The notes: a model not told the origin generated them from the letters alone. A stretch of 64,000 bases of DNA from Plantago major (GCA_026545765.1 CM048844.1:1984001-2048000); one strand, 5' to 3'. Shown: positions 11,213 through 23,282, numbered from the stretch's first letter. A program made the numbers and translations.

Positions 11213-11262
11213 AATTTTCTGGGCTCAAACGGGGCTTAAAATAAAAAGATACAAAATCCGTC

Positions 11263-11331
11263 TCCAAGGAGTTTCGAACTCGCGCCCTTAAGTATAACAA
11301 ACTCAACACATAACCAACTGGGCCAAGCCCA
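11263..11331 (-). other. tRNA-like segment in the gypsy LTR/leader
   Basis: The minus strand reads TGGGCTTGGCCCAGTTGGTT (A-box-like GGCCCAGTTGG) and, about 30 nt later, GAGTTCGAAACTC, a perfect B-box arm. About 69 nt. No good anticodon stem or acceptor pairing, so not called a tRNA gene. Confidence 0.5.
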
Positions 11332-11339
11332 TACAAGAT

Positions 11340-12118
11340 TTTAAAAACGCAGAAGATTATTTATAACGTGTTGATGGCAGTTTTCGAAAAACACAAGGTC
11401 CAGGGGCAAGATGGTCAATACGGGTATGGGGTAGAAAACATAATAAACTGAAAGTTGGATTATTGCACCTGAGGTCCCTGCCAACTTCAAATTCTCAAAT
11501 GGAGGGGTTTTAACTTTTCAAAAACCTCAAACAAGTCCCTGAAATTTCCGAAAACTTTCAAACTCGATCAATTCGATCCAAAGCAAAGCAAAATCAACAC
11601 TAATCAATTTCCCATCCGTTCCTCCATTAAAATCGATCAAAAACCGTCCCGAAACACCCCAAAATAGTCCAAATCGAATCCAATTTCAGCCCCTTATTTC
11701 CATTTACTGTTTCCCGACTTCCCCTCTCCTTTTTCCTGTATCAAAACCACCAAATCTTCAATCGGTTCGGTCCGAAATTGGTGTGGCTAGGATTGGTGAA
11801 AGGCACGGTGGTTGGTGGTGGTTCGAAGGTGGCACAATGGTGGTCGATAGGCGGTGGCGGAATGAGGACAATAGTTGAGTGACGGTGGTTGTTGTTCGGT
11901 GATGGTGGAGGAGGACGGTGGCGTGGTGGTCGGTGGTGGCTCGTGGTGGAGATGTGAGGAAGAAGATGAAAATGATTAATTTGGGGTTGAAGGAGTCATG
12001 TTGGGTTTGATCACTGACGGACGTCTCTCCACTCCGGTATGTTCTTCAAGTTTTATGTAAACAAATATATTACTTTCTTATCAAGTGTAATCCATTGTTA
12101 TGTATATTGTATAGCATC
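11340..12118 (+). other. Gypsy leader region
   Basis: No ORF. 11480-11760 is C/A-rich leader-like sequence. 11800-11957 is a GGTGG-rich low-complexity stretch. No clear primer binding site is visible, so it was lost or has diverged. Confidence 0.45.
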
Positions 12119-12706
12119 ATGAGTCGCAATAGAAATTCGAGGACCGATCAGGCTAGTGGTAGCGGCGGAAACCCAACAGGAACTCCAGTAACGTTGGAGG
12201 CTTTGGCCCAGCTTTTGACCCAGGCTGGGAACCCGGCACCTGCAAGGAACCATCTCACCAACTTTTTGAAGCTTAACCCACCAAGTTTTGAGTTCTCAGT
12301 GGACCCAGCAGGAGCAGAGGAATGGGTGGCTGAGATGGAAAAATTGTTTGATGTTCAAGATTATTCAGAGGAGGAGAAAGTGCGTTTTGCTGCCTTTCGC
12401 CTTAAGGGGAATGCACTCGACTGGTGGAAATGGACAAGAACCGGATATGAGCAAGCTGGTACTCCTTTTACTTGGGAGGGCTTCAAGAATGACTTTTATG
12501 CGAAGTACTTTCCGATGAGCGTTCGTCGTCTTAAGGAGAATGAGTTTCTCAACCTTATTCAAGGTAATATGACTGTGCGACAATATGTGGCCAAATTCAA
12601 CAGCTTGGCCAGGTTTGCAACAAGATTTGTAGCTACTGAAGAGGATCGTGCGGCTCGATTTCAAGTGGGTTTAAACTCGATAATTAAAGTGAGTAGCACC
12701 TTTTAA
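12119..12706 (+). pseudogene. gag: Gypsy gag (capsid part)
   Basis: ATG at 12119 (MSRNRNSRTDQ). The retrotransposon Gag core follows: FLKLNPPSFEFSVDPAGAEE, WVAEMEKLFDV, RLKGNALDWWKW, FYAKYFPMSVRRLKENEFL, VRQYVAKFNSLARFA. This is the structural protein that packages element RNA in virus-like particles. A TAA at 12704-12706 cuts the frame after ...NSIIKVSSTF. The sequence continues in the next ORF with [14 protein letters not shown], so the stop is a lesion in one gag-pol polyprotein. Confidence 0.8.
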
Positions 12707-14349
12707 GTTGAAGGTCTATCAAATCTGGATAAGGCATTAGTGGTTGAGGAAGTTCAGACTAAAGTCAATCGGCTTTCACATCATCAGACTCCTCAACAAC
12801 AACGTCCCAGGCATGTCTCTCCAGTTCAAGGAAACTATGGACAGAAGAAGAGACCATGCACTAATTGTGGAAGACTCCATCATGGTGAGTGTTTACAGGG
12901 CAAGAGGGTATGCTATTATTGTAAGAAACCTGGTCACTTGAGAGATGACTGTCCTGCAAGGTCTACAGTTGTTATTCCGGCTAGAAACCCTGTCCCTGGA
13001 AGGAATGTGGTCCCAGCAAGGAATTTTGTACCAGCTAAAGCATTTGTTATGACTCAGGAGGATGCGGAGAAGTCCGCTAACGTCATTGCTGGACCCTTGA
13101 GCGTTTGTGGCATTATTGCCTTAGTACTTTTTGATTCTGGAGCGTCTCATTCTTTCGTGAGTTCTTCCTTTGCAAAACGTCTAGCTAGTCATCCCGTGCA
13201 AACGAATGACACTTATAGGGTGTCCTTACCATCTGGGGAAGTTATGATTTCAGCAGAAGTCTTGGTAGATTGTCCGGTACTTATAAGCGGCCGTGAGCTT
13301 CATGCAAATCTTATCAAGTTGGGGGTTAAGGATTTCGACGTTATCCTGGGCATGGATTGGTTGTTTAAGCACCATGCATCGATTGTTTGCCGTAGTAGGA
13401 AGATCATCTTCGATAATGATGGTGCTTTACCTTTCAGTTTTCAAGGTAGTTCTTCGAAGCCTATTATTCCGATTTTGTCGGCAGTGAAAGCTTATAGGTG
13501 CATTATTGGAGGGTGTGAGACTTATCTTGCACTCATCACTAAAGAAGAAGGTGAGCGACCGACTATAGAGCAGATTCCAGTGGTACGAGAGTTCCCTGAT
13601 GTTTTTCCACGCGATATTCAAGGGGTCCCGCCTGAGAGAGAGGTGGAATTTGAGATCAATTTAGTACCGGGGACAACCCCAATATCGAAAGCACCATATC
13701 GGATGGCTCCCGCTGAATTGAAAGAACTAAAGGAGCATATTCAAGATCTTCTCGATAAGGGATTTATTCGACCTAGTTTCTCCCCTTGGGGAGCACCGAT
13801 TCTTTTTGTGAAGAAGAAAGATGGTTCCATGCGGCTGTGCATAGATTTTCGAGAGCTGAACAAGGTAACCATTAAAAACAAATACCCTTTGTCGAGAATT
13901 GATGAGCTTCTAGATCAATTGCAAGGAGCGGCCCTCTTCTCAAAAATCGATTTGAGGTCTGGTTATCATCAGATGAGGATCAAAGAGAGTGATATTCCAA
14001 AGACGGCTTTTCGATCCCGATATGGTCATTATGAGTGCTTGGTAATGCCATTTGGTTTGACAAACGCACCTGCCGCGTTTATGGATCTTATGAATCGTGT
14101 ATTTTCAGACTGTCTAGATAAGTTCGTCATCGTGTTCATTGACGACATTCTCGTCTTCTAAAAAACTGAGAGGGAACATGATTATCATCTCAGAGCAGTG
14201 CTACAACGTTTGAGGGATAAGTCCTTGTATGCGAAGTTCAGTAAGTGTGAATTTTGGTTGGATCAGGTACCTTTCCTTGGACATGTTGTATCTAGAGAGG
14301 GAGTCGCTGTGGATCCCAGTAAGATTGAGGCTATCCGCAACTGGCCTAC
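12707..14349 (+). pseudogene. pol: Gypsy gag zinc knuckles, protease and reverse transcriptase (5' part)
   Basis: Continues gag with two zinc knuckles ([26 protein letters not shown]). The aspartic protease follows ([17 protein letters not shown]), then [74 protein letters not shown] and the catalytic FIDDIL. Immediately after ILVF an in-frame TAA (14159-14161) replaces a Ser codon. The same frame then continues [17 protein letters not shown]...[10 protein letters not shown] until the CACTA element interrupts at 14350. Function lost. Confidence 0.85.
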
Positions 14350-14394
14350 AACTACAAGAAAGCCTGTTCCTAGCCACGGGAACATAGAGACGAA

Positions 14395-14640
14395 TCGCTA
14401 GCTCTAGCGACGGATACAATCCGTCGCTAGTTCTAACGACGGATAAGCCTATCCGTCGTTATTTAACGACGGACAGTCGTATCCGTCGTTAGAACTAGCG
14501 ACGGATAATCTATCCGTCGCTATATTCGTTGACTAAAATGGAAAAAGAAATAAAAAAATGGAAAAAGAAATTTTAAAAAAAAATAATAATAGAAAACTGA
14601 AAATCTAGCGACGGATAGGACTATCCGTCGCTAGAGTTTC
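14395..14640. repeat. CACTA left subterminal repeats
   Basis: About ten copies of (T)AGCGACGGAT or its inverse ATCCGTCGCT, many arranged head-to-head as short hairpins. In this superfamily such repeats bind the TnpA-like protein. Confidence 0.85.
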
Positions 14641-15516
14641 AGTTTTCTACGGGAAGCAGAATGCTTCCTTCCCCATTTTTTCTTCTTCCTCATTCTTCTT
14701 CCTTTCTTCTCCCCATTTCGCCCAAAGCCATTCCAGTCCAAATCTCAACCATTTTGTCCATTCTTCGTGTACATTTGAAGCTCGTGAATCAAGGAGGTCA
14801 ATTCTGCCGTCAATTTCAAATTCCATCCACACATTTCTCCGGATTCGAAGGTAAACCCTAATTTTTTATATTTGAGGATTTTGTTACTTTGGACTAATTT
14901 GAACAATTGAATGTAAATGGAGAGTATATAGTACTTTGTTTAGATGTAATTAGGTAATGTTTTACCTTTGAGATGTGCAATTGATATATATTGATTGTGA
15001 ATTTGAATTTTTAGTATAATGTTAGTATGTTTGTAAGTATGTTGGGCTTTTAATTAATTTGATATTGGTGTATATTTAGTAAAATTATGAAGATTTAGTA
15101 CCTTAAATGAAACCCTAACTTTTTGACATATTTGGAAAATTTAGTTAATTTAAACTAATTTAAGCAATTGTTTGAATTGTTAATTAGTATAATGTTAAGT
15201 ATGTCGTAGTTTTGATTTAAGTATGTTAATTAAGATTTGCAATTGTTTCATTTGATAAATTTATACATGTACTAGATTATAAATTATGAGAATTTAATTA
15301 ATGAAGTGTGTTGATATAATTTGGTGATTACATTCGTAAAATGCATGTAATTTATAATTTATAAATTCGTATTAAAGGGTTGGAATGCTTTATTTGTAAT
15401 GGGAATTTTGGTAAGAGACAAAAACTTTATAACATGCAAGAAATGGGGAAATGGGAATCGAGTTGAAAAAAATACGATCTAATCAATTCAAACGTGTCAG
15501 GTTATATAATCATCCA
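14641..15516 (+). other. CACTA 5' leader, no gene
   Basis: A pyrimidine-rich leader (14660-14760), a possible first non-coding exon ending near 14850 (GATTCGAAG|GTAAAC), then AT-rich intron-like sequence up to the transposase start. Confidence 0.4.
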
Positions 15517-18212
15517 ATGAACACCGATCGTTCATGGATGTACCAAAGGATAGTTAATGGCAGAGTTTTACCTAGTTTTGTGGAAGGGGTTGATGCCTTC
15601 GTTACATTTGCACTGACACAGACTAATTGTTTGAGTGGGGGAATGATGAAGTGCCCTTGCACCCAGTATAAATGTAGAAATAAGCAATTTTTACCTCCAG
15701 AAACGGTAGTGGAACACTTGAAACGTAATGGGTTTGTAGCTGAGTATGACGTATGGACTTCTCATGGTGAGACATACAAGCCGTTCATGGATTATGAGAA
15801 TTTGGGGAAGCGTAAAGAAAGCAGAAGCGTGATGGGAAGTACTCAAAATACTTCTACATCTGATGCTAATAATGATCATGAACGGGTTGAGCAAATGGTA
15901 TATGATATTGCGGGTTCAGAGTTCATGTACACCAGGGAGCCAGTAACCGAGGGGGATGCGGAGGAGCCTCCGAATCCTGAGGATCAGGTCTTCTTCGACT
16001 TGATGGAATCTGCAAAGAAGCCGGTTTATCCGGGGTGTAAGCACACCGAATTGTCATTGTTGGCTCGGCTAATGAGTTGTAAGGCTAATGGCCGCAATCA
16101 ATCGAGCTTCAATGAATGGGTACAAGTAATGCCTGAGCTTTGTCCGTAATCAAACCTAGTTCCCACCAACTTTACCGTGAAGAAAAGATCGAGGGATGGG
16201 GTTGCCCATGCAAACCATAGATTGTTGTGAGGGTATGTGCATGATTTATTGGGAGGAGGATAAAGATCTCTTGAAGTGCAAGTTCGTGGTAAGGACCGTA
16301 CAAGCGTTACAAGGAGGCGCTGAAAGAAACGTCGAAGAAAATCTCCCACATAAGAAAATGTGGTATTTTCCTCTAGCACCTCGTTTGAAGAGGTTAGACG
16401 CTTCAAGTGATTGTCTTGATAAAATGCGTGGCACAAGGAGAGAGTAATCCTAGAGGGTAGAATGGAGCATCCATCGACTCACCGCATGGAAACACTTGAC
16501 GAGAGCTATCCGGAGTTTGCAGCCTACTAGAAATGTACATTTGGGCCTTTGTACGGATGGTTTTAACCCTTCGAAGTGACGGTACTCTTGTTGCCGATTA
16601 TCTCGACCAGACAACTGCCCCGGTGAGTGCATGAAGGAACCGTTCATGTTTCGATCGCTTTGGTGCTCGGTCCATATGATCCAGGACAGAAGGTGGATGT
16701 GTTCTTGCAGCCCCTAATCAAGGAGCTGATCGAGTTGTGGGAAAAAGGTATCCCAGCATATGATGTGTCAACGAAGAAGAACTTCAACTTGAGAGCAAGA
16801 CATCATGTGGACCGTGAGTGATTTTCCAGCTTACTCCATGCTATCTGGAAGGAAAACCGCGGGCTTTAATGCTTGTCCACATTGTTTGGACGACAGTAGT
16901 GCATTTAGACTGAAGGAGAGCGGAAAGGAATGTTGGTTTGATCATTGTAGGTTTCTACCAAAAGATCATCCGTTCAGGAAGAACAAGACTCAATTCTTGA
17001 AGGGTCGAGTAGAAATGAAAGGGCCCCCGACAAAACTTACTGGTGCACAGATACTTGCAGAGATAGAAAGGTTGGGTCTTATGAAAGTAACTGAACTTAG
17101 GTCGGAGAAGCATAACGATAAAATCAACAAAAATTGTGGATGGAAGAAGAGAAGCATCTTCTGGGACTTGCCTTATTGGAGCACTCTTCTTATCCGTCAC
17201 AATTAACTTGGATTTCATGCACATTGAGAAGAACGTGTTCGAAAACTGCTTCAACACGATTTGCAACATTACAGGGAAAACAAAGGATACAGTTAAATCT
17301 AAATCTGAGTTGGATACATTTTGTAATAGGCCGGAGTTGACAAAGCGGAATGATAAGGGACGTGGCCCAAGGCGCCTACAATTGACATTGAAGCTAGAAC
17401 AAGTCGTTTGATTGGGTGAGGGATTGAAGTTCCACGGTTATGCATCGAACTTGGGAGGGTGTGGATTTGAAGAAGACAAAGATGTATGGGATGAAGAGCC
17501 ACGATTGCCATGTGTTCATGGAGAGGCTTCTCCTGTTGCATTTCGAGAACTACTACCTAAGTTTATATGGAGCGCTCACGATCTGAGCTTATTTTTCAAG
17601 AATTTATGCTCAAGGGTGCTTGAGGATGAAGTGTTAGCAAATCTTGAAAGCAACATACCATTGATTCTATGCAAGCTTGAGCGTATCTTTCCACCGAGCT
17701 TCTTTGATTCTATGGAGCACTTGCCGGTTCACCTCCCACATGAAGCGAGACTTCTTTGGATCGTTCAAGATCGATGGATGTATCCATTCGAGAGGTGTGT
17801 AATAAAGGCATCCATTTACTTAAAATGTTCTTATTTCCGAAGGAACATTATCTTACCTAAATATATATACAACTTTCAGGTATTTGGGAAAATTGAAGAA
17901 GTACGTCAGCAACAAAGGTAAGCCTGAGGGGTCGATGGCCAATGCATACGTGAGATAGGAAGCTGCCATCTTCTGTAGCTATTACTTTGGAGACCACGTG
18001 CCCACTAAGGCATCTAGGACGGCCAGAAATGCAGACACGTATGAAGTTCAAGAGGATGATGAAGTTACACTTTCAATATTTAGGATCTCAGGTAGACCTA
18101 TGGGTGAAAGGAATACATAATGGCTGACAGATAAGGAGGTGAAGGCAGCCCACTATTATGTCCTCTCAAACTGTGCTGAAGTTGATAAATCTATGAAGAT
18201 CTTTGCTAGGTG
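15517..18212 (+). pseudogene. TNP2-like CACTA transposase, frameshifted
   Basis: Start at 15517 (MNTDRSWMYQR, the transposase-associated domain, with MKCPCTQYKCRNK). After a stop at 16149 the family pattern continues in shifting frames: SSFNEWVQVMPELCP, VPTNF, LGLPMQTIDCCEGMCMIYWE-like text. Then GPYDPGQKVDVFLQPLIKEL, MWTVSDFPAYSMLSG, NACPHCLDDSSAF (16640-17100). Then LDFMHIEKNVFENCFNT (17207-17260) and a DUF4218 segment FIWSAHDLSLFFKNLCSRVL, ILCKLERIFPPSFFDSMEHL, RWMYPFER (17412-17800). Family role: binds and cuts element ends. At least four frame breaks show it is inactive, although some gaps (17880, 18215-18290) look like true introns. Confidence 0.8.
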
Positions 18213-18308
18213 AGCAGCTTACTTATTATAACACATAAATTTTAACTTCTAACTACTATCTAATCATGTCATCATGTCCACAGCGTTTTCAAAAAGCGTT
18301 GTCTGAAG

Positions 18309-19055
18309 ATGGATCCAAATATGGCAGATGACACACTTGAAGAACTGATTGAAGAGAAGTTGCCAATTGAATTTCTTGATTGGTTCGGGGACTATGTCCC
18401 AGATCCTGTAAACCAAGTCACATGTCCTTACTTACAGTCTTTAGCAGAGGGGCCATTCAATCGAGTATCCGTTTTTCCATCGTATATAGTAAATGGTCTT
18501 AGATTTCACACAATGGATTCTGACACGTCCAAGTCTACTAGCAATTGTGGGGTGTGTGTGAAAGGGGCTGATCAAAATGGAGGTGATGATTTGTTTGATT
18601 TCTATGGAAAACTTAAACGAATTGTGAGGCTTGAATATGCCGGTGTGCCTCTGAAAAGAATCGTCCTGTTTGATGTCGACTGGTATGATCCCGGTCAAAA
18701 TGGTACGAGGGTGCACGAGCGATATCAAATGGTTGAGATTAACCATAGGAGGAGGTACCGTACTAAGTACGAACCTTTTATCTTGGCAGATCAGGCACGT
18801 CAAGTGATGTTCATTGAATATCCAAGCCTAAAACGCGATAAGGCGGACTGGTTGGCAGCGATACACATACAAGCCCGCTCCAGAGTTGAGTACGTTCACA
18901 AGGACAAATCAACTACCAACTCGTACCAAGAAGAGGTTGTCGATGAAACAGCGAGAAATCCTGTAGACTCTCGTGATGAGTACATTGACTTGCACGAAGA
19001 CATATATGTAGACTTAACCATTGGTGACAAGGATCAGAGTATGTGTGTAGTGTAG
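18309..19055 (+). CDS. DUF4216-type C-terminal part of CACTA transposase
   Basis: Open for 248 codons. Preceded by ...cacag (18283), a likely acceptor, so this is probably the last exon of the TNP2 gene rather than a separate protein. Contains EFLDWFGDYV, a central DUF4216-like region (RLEYAGVPLKRIVLFDVDWY, ERYQMVEINHRRRY, FILADQARQVMFIEYPS) and a polar acidic tail ending SMCVV. DUF4216 is regularly found downstream of DUF4218 in plant CACTA transposases; its biochemical role is not established. This exon is intact although the upstream exons are not. Confidence 0.75.
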   Translation: MDPNMADDTLEELIEEKLPIEFLDWFGDYVPDPVNQVTCPYLQSLAEGPFNRVSVFPSYIVNGLRFHTMDSDTSKSTSNCGVCVKGADQNGGDDLFDFYGKLKRIVRLEYAGVPLKRIVLFDVDWYDPGQNGTRVHERYQMVEINHRRRYRTKYEPFILADQARQVMFIEYPSLKRDKADWLAAIHIQARSRVEYVHKDKSTTNSYQEEVVDETARNPVDSRDEYIDLHEDIYVDLTIGDKDQSMCVV

Positions 19056-19166
19056 AGTAGTATATGTATCTTAATTGTTATATGCTTACTTTTCCCATTA
19101 CATGTCAATTCATGTCTTCATTTATACTAATACAATTTGTTTGTTTTTGTCATGTGCTTTTTGCAG

Positions 19167-21151
19167 ATGCCCCGACAAAGAAAGTGTAGTTACCAGATTC
19201 CCAGCTCTAGTGGGACCCAGGGTTCACCGACTGCTGAGAGTAGCCCTGGTGGATCGGGCAACTACTCTCACGTTAGTCAGACTCCCAGTGGATCGAGCAT
19301 GGGGACGTCTGGTGGTGGTTATGGGCGTGATAAGACTACCGACGGTGTCCATATACCGAGATCGTCGATGGTGCTACGTGGGAGGGGAAGTTGGTGTTGT
19401 TCCCTAATGGCAGGAGGAAGTAAGTATTATATATACATTTGTAGAACATAACTTAAGATAAGTGTTTATATATATGTCACATGAATTGTCTAATAAATAT
19501 ATGTACTCTTCTATATGTCATTCATAATCGCAGTTGTGGTCTCAAAGAATCTTGACACGCATGAGATATTCAAGCTTAGGAGGGAGTTGCCGGGCCAGGG
19601 AGGCAAAAAGTGGAGCACACTCAAGGCTGAGACGAAGCACTTCTACTTTGATGAGCTTCGGGTAAGCTTAAATGTTACAGTTTGTTGTGGTAAAAGTTAC
19701 AATGCTTTATTTGTAGAGGGAATCGATTAATGAACTAGTTTACTAATTTGTGTGGTATGTTAGCCACTTACTTGGGTGATATGTTAGTCACCGTTGTGTT
19801 AGTAAATTCTAGGACAATTTGTGTGGTATGTTAGCCACTTACTTGGGTGATATGTTAGTCATCGTTGTGTTAGTAAATTCTAGGACAATTTGTGTGGTAT
19901 GTTAGCCACTTACTTGGGTGATATGTTAGCCACTTACTTGGGTGATATGTTAGTCACCATTGTGTTAGTAAATTCTAGGACAATTTGTGTGGTATGTTAG
20001 CCACTTACTTGGGTGATATGTTAGTCACCGTTGTGTTAGTAAATTCTAGGACAATTTGTGTGGTATGTTAGCCACTTACTTGGGTGATATGTTAGTCACC
20101 GTTGTGTTAGTAAATGCACCATTGTTTATCTTGAAATTGTGACCTTGGGGCATTAATTTTTACATTGAATGGAATTGGAATGTAGAAAAAATACTACATT
20201 CCGACTGGCCTTATTCCCCAGATGTGGCCTGTTTTCGAGAGTTTGGGCTCAATTGTATAGGCATATGGTGGTGACATGAAAAATACCGAGACAAAGGAAA
20301 GCCACAAGATAGGCATATTGGGGACGAAGAGTGGGCTATGTGGCATGAGTATTGGAGCATTAATCACGTCGAGGATCAGTCCTACAAGAACAAAGTAACC
20401 CATTGGCCGATCGAGATGGTAAGTGGCTCGCCAGCATCACTTGGTCACGAGCTATCACACCGATCGCGGATGTCGTAAGTATATATATGTGTGTTCTGAT
20501 TACAACATGATTTGTACACATGTGTATTGCTTTCATTTATACCAATTTACCACTTGTTTGCATTCCTACCAACTTACTAACTACTTGTTGCAATATATAA
20601 TGTTCTTTAGCTGAACCTGAACCAACCCAAGACTTGCCTAGAGCAAATGAATATGGGGAAGTTCAAGAACGGCATTTGGGTGGACCAGAAGTCCGAGCTT
20701 ATTGCGGTATGTGTATTTGCTAAGTGTTACAGTTGTATATGCATGTGTATTATAAATTAAATATGAAATTGTAGCTCATTTCGTATACACTTGACGATTA
20801 CAGAGTGAGGTGGAGCGGATCATTGCGGAGAGGCTACTCGAGGGTGAGGAGTTGTCCGTGGAAGAACAAGACCGGATCTTTCTACAGGTCAACCCACCCG
20901 AAAATAAGGGTCGGGTTTATGGTCTTGGTAGTTATGGCGAGACACTGACGCAGAGCTTCTCCGTGTCCCAGCAGCAATCTCAGGGACATGGTGGTGTTTA
21001 CACGAGGTGTCGGCAGATGGTGAATGAAGCAGTGACTCCTCTCCAGACTGAGATTGGAAATCTCAGGGGTGAGCAGGCTCGTATGAATCAGAGGATGGAA
21101 GAGCTCTGCCGCTTGTATATGAGCCAGAATAACCCCGACCCCTCGTCTTAG
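19167..21151 (+). pseudogene. Second CACTA gene, Transposase_24 (Ptta/En/Spm) type, multi-exon
   Basis: Starts at ATG 19167 after ttttgcag (MPRQRKCSYQIPSSSGTQGS, a Ser/Gly-rich head). The next exon runs from about 19534 (SKNLDTHEIFKLRRELPGQG to FYFDELR|GTAAGC, 19660). It then crosses a repeat-filled intron, an exon at about 20190-20475 (PQMWPVFESLGSIV-like text, NKVTHWPIEMVSGSPASLGH), one at 20611-20706 (QPKTCLEQMNMGKFKNGIWV) and a last exon 20805-21151 (SEVERIIAERLLEGEELSVE, QDRIFLQVNPPENKGRVYGL, coiled coil, stop). The order matches plant TnpA-like second ORFs that bind subterminal repeats. Some exons are frameshifted (near 19370 and 20240), so probably inactive. Confidence 0.7.
19744..20115. 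repeat. 71-bp tandem repeat in a CACTA intron
   Basis: Five copies of a unit starting aatttgtgtggtatgttagc (19745, 19816, 19887, 19982, 20053). The spacing is 71 bp except one 95-bp unit that carries an extra 24-bp internal duplication. Nearly identical copies mean recent expansion. Confidence 0.9.
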
Positions 21152-21379
21152 TGATGTTTGTGATGTTTTGGATACTATGCTACTTTTTACTTTGTTGGAT
21201 ATTTGGATTTATATTCAGATATGTAGACTTTATTTTGGATAATTTGTTTTTTGGACGAATCGTTGTTGTTAATTAATGCAATTTCCCCTTTGTGACATAT
21301 CACTATTATATTTGTTGAAAAAACAGGTGAAAATTATAAAATAAATTTTTTTAAAAAAATTAAAAAAAAACAGTAGTTT
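21152..21379 (+). other. CACTA 3' UTR region, no gene
   Basis: T-rich sequence after the stop of the second gene, ending in A/T-rich tracts before the right subterminal repeats. Confidence 0.4.
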
Positions 21380-21708
21380 AGCTATCCGTCGCTAACTACG
21401 AATTAGGGTAGCACGCCCTAATTCGTTATTTAGCGACGGATAATTATCCGTCGCTAAATAACGAATTAGGGCGTCCTAGCCCTAATTAGATTAGAGACGG
21501 ATAATTATCCGTCTCTAATGGCGACGGAGGGTCAACGACCTATCCGTCGCCAATTCTGTGGCTATTAGCGACGGATCGTCGCTAAAAATCCGTCGCTAAT
21601 TCGACTTAGAGACGCCCGTCATTAAGACGGGTGTCTATCCATCGCTAAGGCTTTAGCGACGGATCGGCAGAGGTTTAGCGACGGATAATTCCGTCGCTAA
21701 ACCACTGT
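21380..21708. repeat. CACTA right subterminal repeats
   Basis: About fourteen copies of the AGCGACGGAT / ATCCGTCGCT motif and variants (tagagacggat, ggcgacgga), in both orientations, up to the right TIR. Confidence 0.85.
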
Positions 21709-21723
21709 TTTCTTGTAGTTTAC

Positions 21724-22317
21724 TCCAACCAATGTAGGTGAGATACGGAGTTTTCTTGGGTTAGCTGGTTATTACCGGCGTTTTGTTGAGGGTTATTCGA
21801 GAATCAGTTCACCACTGACACAGTTGACCAGGAAAGGGGTAACGTATGTTTGGTCAACGGAATGTGAGAAGAGTTTCAATGAACTGAAGGATAGACTGAC
21901 ATCAGCACCCATTTTGGTATTGCCCGATGGGAGTAAAGATTATGTGATTTATAGTGATGCCTGCATTAAGGGCTTGGGTTGTGTATTGATGCAAGAGGGC
22001 AAGGTTATTGCCTATGCCTCTAGGCAATTGAAGGTACATGAGCGAAATTACCCCACACACGATTTGGAGTTAGCAGCAGTGGTTTTCACATTGAAGATTT
22101 GGCATCACTATCTGTATGGTGCTAAGTGTGAGATATTTACCGATCATAAAAGCCTAAAATATATCTTCACACAGAGGGAGTTGAATATGAGGCAACGAAG
22201 GTGGTTGGAATTGGTCAGGGACTATGATATAACCATTAGCTATCATCCTGGTAAGGCTAATGTGGTAGCTGATGCTTTAAGTCGCAGAAGTCAAATTTCA
22301 GCCCTTCAGTGTTCCTT
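21724..22317 (+). pseudogene. pol: Gypsy RT end and RNase H, truncated
   Basis: Continues the RT frame interrupted at 14350: [39 protein letters not shown]. RNase H follows ([76 protein letters not shown]). At 22318 the coding sequence changes abruptly to LTR sequence, removing the remainder of the connection region, integrase and chromodomain. A deletion between pol and the 3' LTR is the simplest cause. Confidence 0.85.
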
Positions 22318-22793
22318 CGCCTATGGTGGCCATACATGGCATGACATGAATTACCGGTCGGAGTACTAGTACCCCTTCCAGCCGTGAATAACATGAATAA
22401 CTTGAATACTTGACTTGGGCCACGTGGTGCTAAGGTTTCTCCTACGAGCCCGTTAATTATTACATGATCTTTAACTTGAATCCTATGACTTACATTTTAT
22501 TAGAGTGATCTCCTTACATGCATGAATCCTAAGTGAACACGCAAAGTACCAAAATAACATGCTTCAACCAATACAACATACATCATATGAAATATAGAAG
22601 CTTGCATATAAATTTGGGGAAGAATATATAAATTTGACTTGCTAGAGAACATAAACATGAACATGGCATGAACTATAAACTTGATATGAGCATGACTTGT
22701 TAGAGATCATATATAGGCATATATATATACGTATAAACATGCTATAAACCATTTGACTATGCGATCCTAGGCTATATGAAACTAAAGAAACTT
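22318..22793 (+). repeat. 3' LTR fragment, direct orientation
   Basis: Same orientation and nearly identical to 10395-10866. Begins inside the LTR at the pol deletion point and ends at a switch to the inverted copy. Confidence 0.8.
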
Positions 22794-23196
22794 ACCATAT
22801 TACCCATGGACATTGTAGAACCATAATTTTACGCCCTTACACCATTTCTACGTTTTTCCTAACTCCATAAAATTACCGTTTTGCCTTGTTACTATAATCC
22901 CTCAATTTTAACCTATAAAACCGTAGTAACGACTAGACGGAGCTTGTGATTGGTCTTCGGATGATTTGTGGGTTAAGGTGACTATTGTAGATTCGAGGTA
23001 CAAGCTATTGGTTGGTTTTGTGGATCATTAAGCTTAATTTGGATTCGTATCGACCTTGAGGCTAGAACGGAGGGCAAGTTCGCGGCTCGTAGGTGAAGGA
23101 ATTTGCTACAAGCTAGATTAAAAGATTTTACCAGGGCAAGTTTCTTTAGTTTCATATTGCCTAGGATCGCATATTCAAATGGTTTATAGCATGTTT

Positions 23197-23204
23197 ATAC
23201 GTGT

Positions 23205-23282
<78 letters not shown>

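Larger units (their letters stand above)
14350..21720 (+). mobile_element. CACTA (En/Spm) transposon with AACTA ends
   Basis: Both ends carry the 12-bp inverted repeat AACTACAAGAAA (14350-14361; inverse at 21709-21720), flanked by the 3-bp duplication TAC (14347-14349, 21721-21723). Removing element and one TAC restores the gypsy RT frame (NWP then [14 protein letters not shown]). Both ends have dense subterminal repeats. Inside are a TNP2-type transposase remnant, a DUF4216 segment and a Transposase_24-type second gene, all on the plus strand. Length 7371 bp. The termini differ from the canonical CACTA in the first base at both ends. Confidence 0.9.

Noticed and set aside
14395..14640. Regulatory hairpins or riboswitch
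   Set aside because: The inverted motifs are the subterminal repeats of the CACTA element and recur at its other end.
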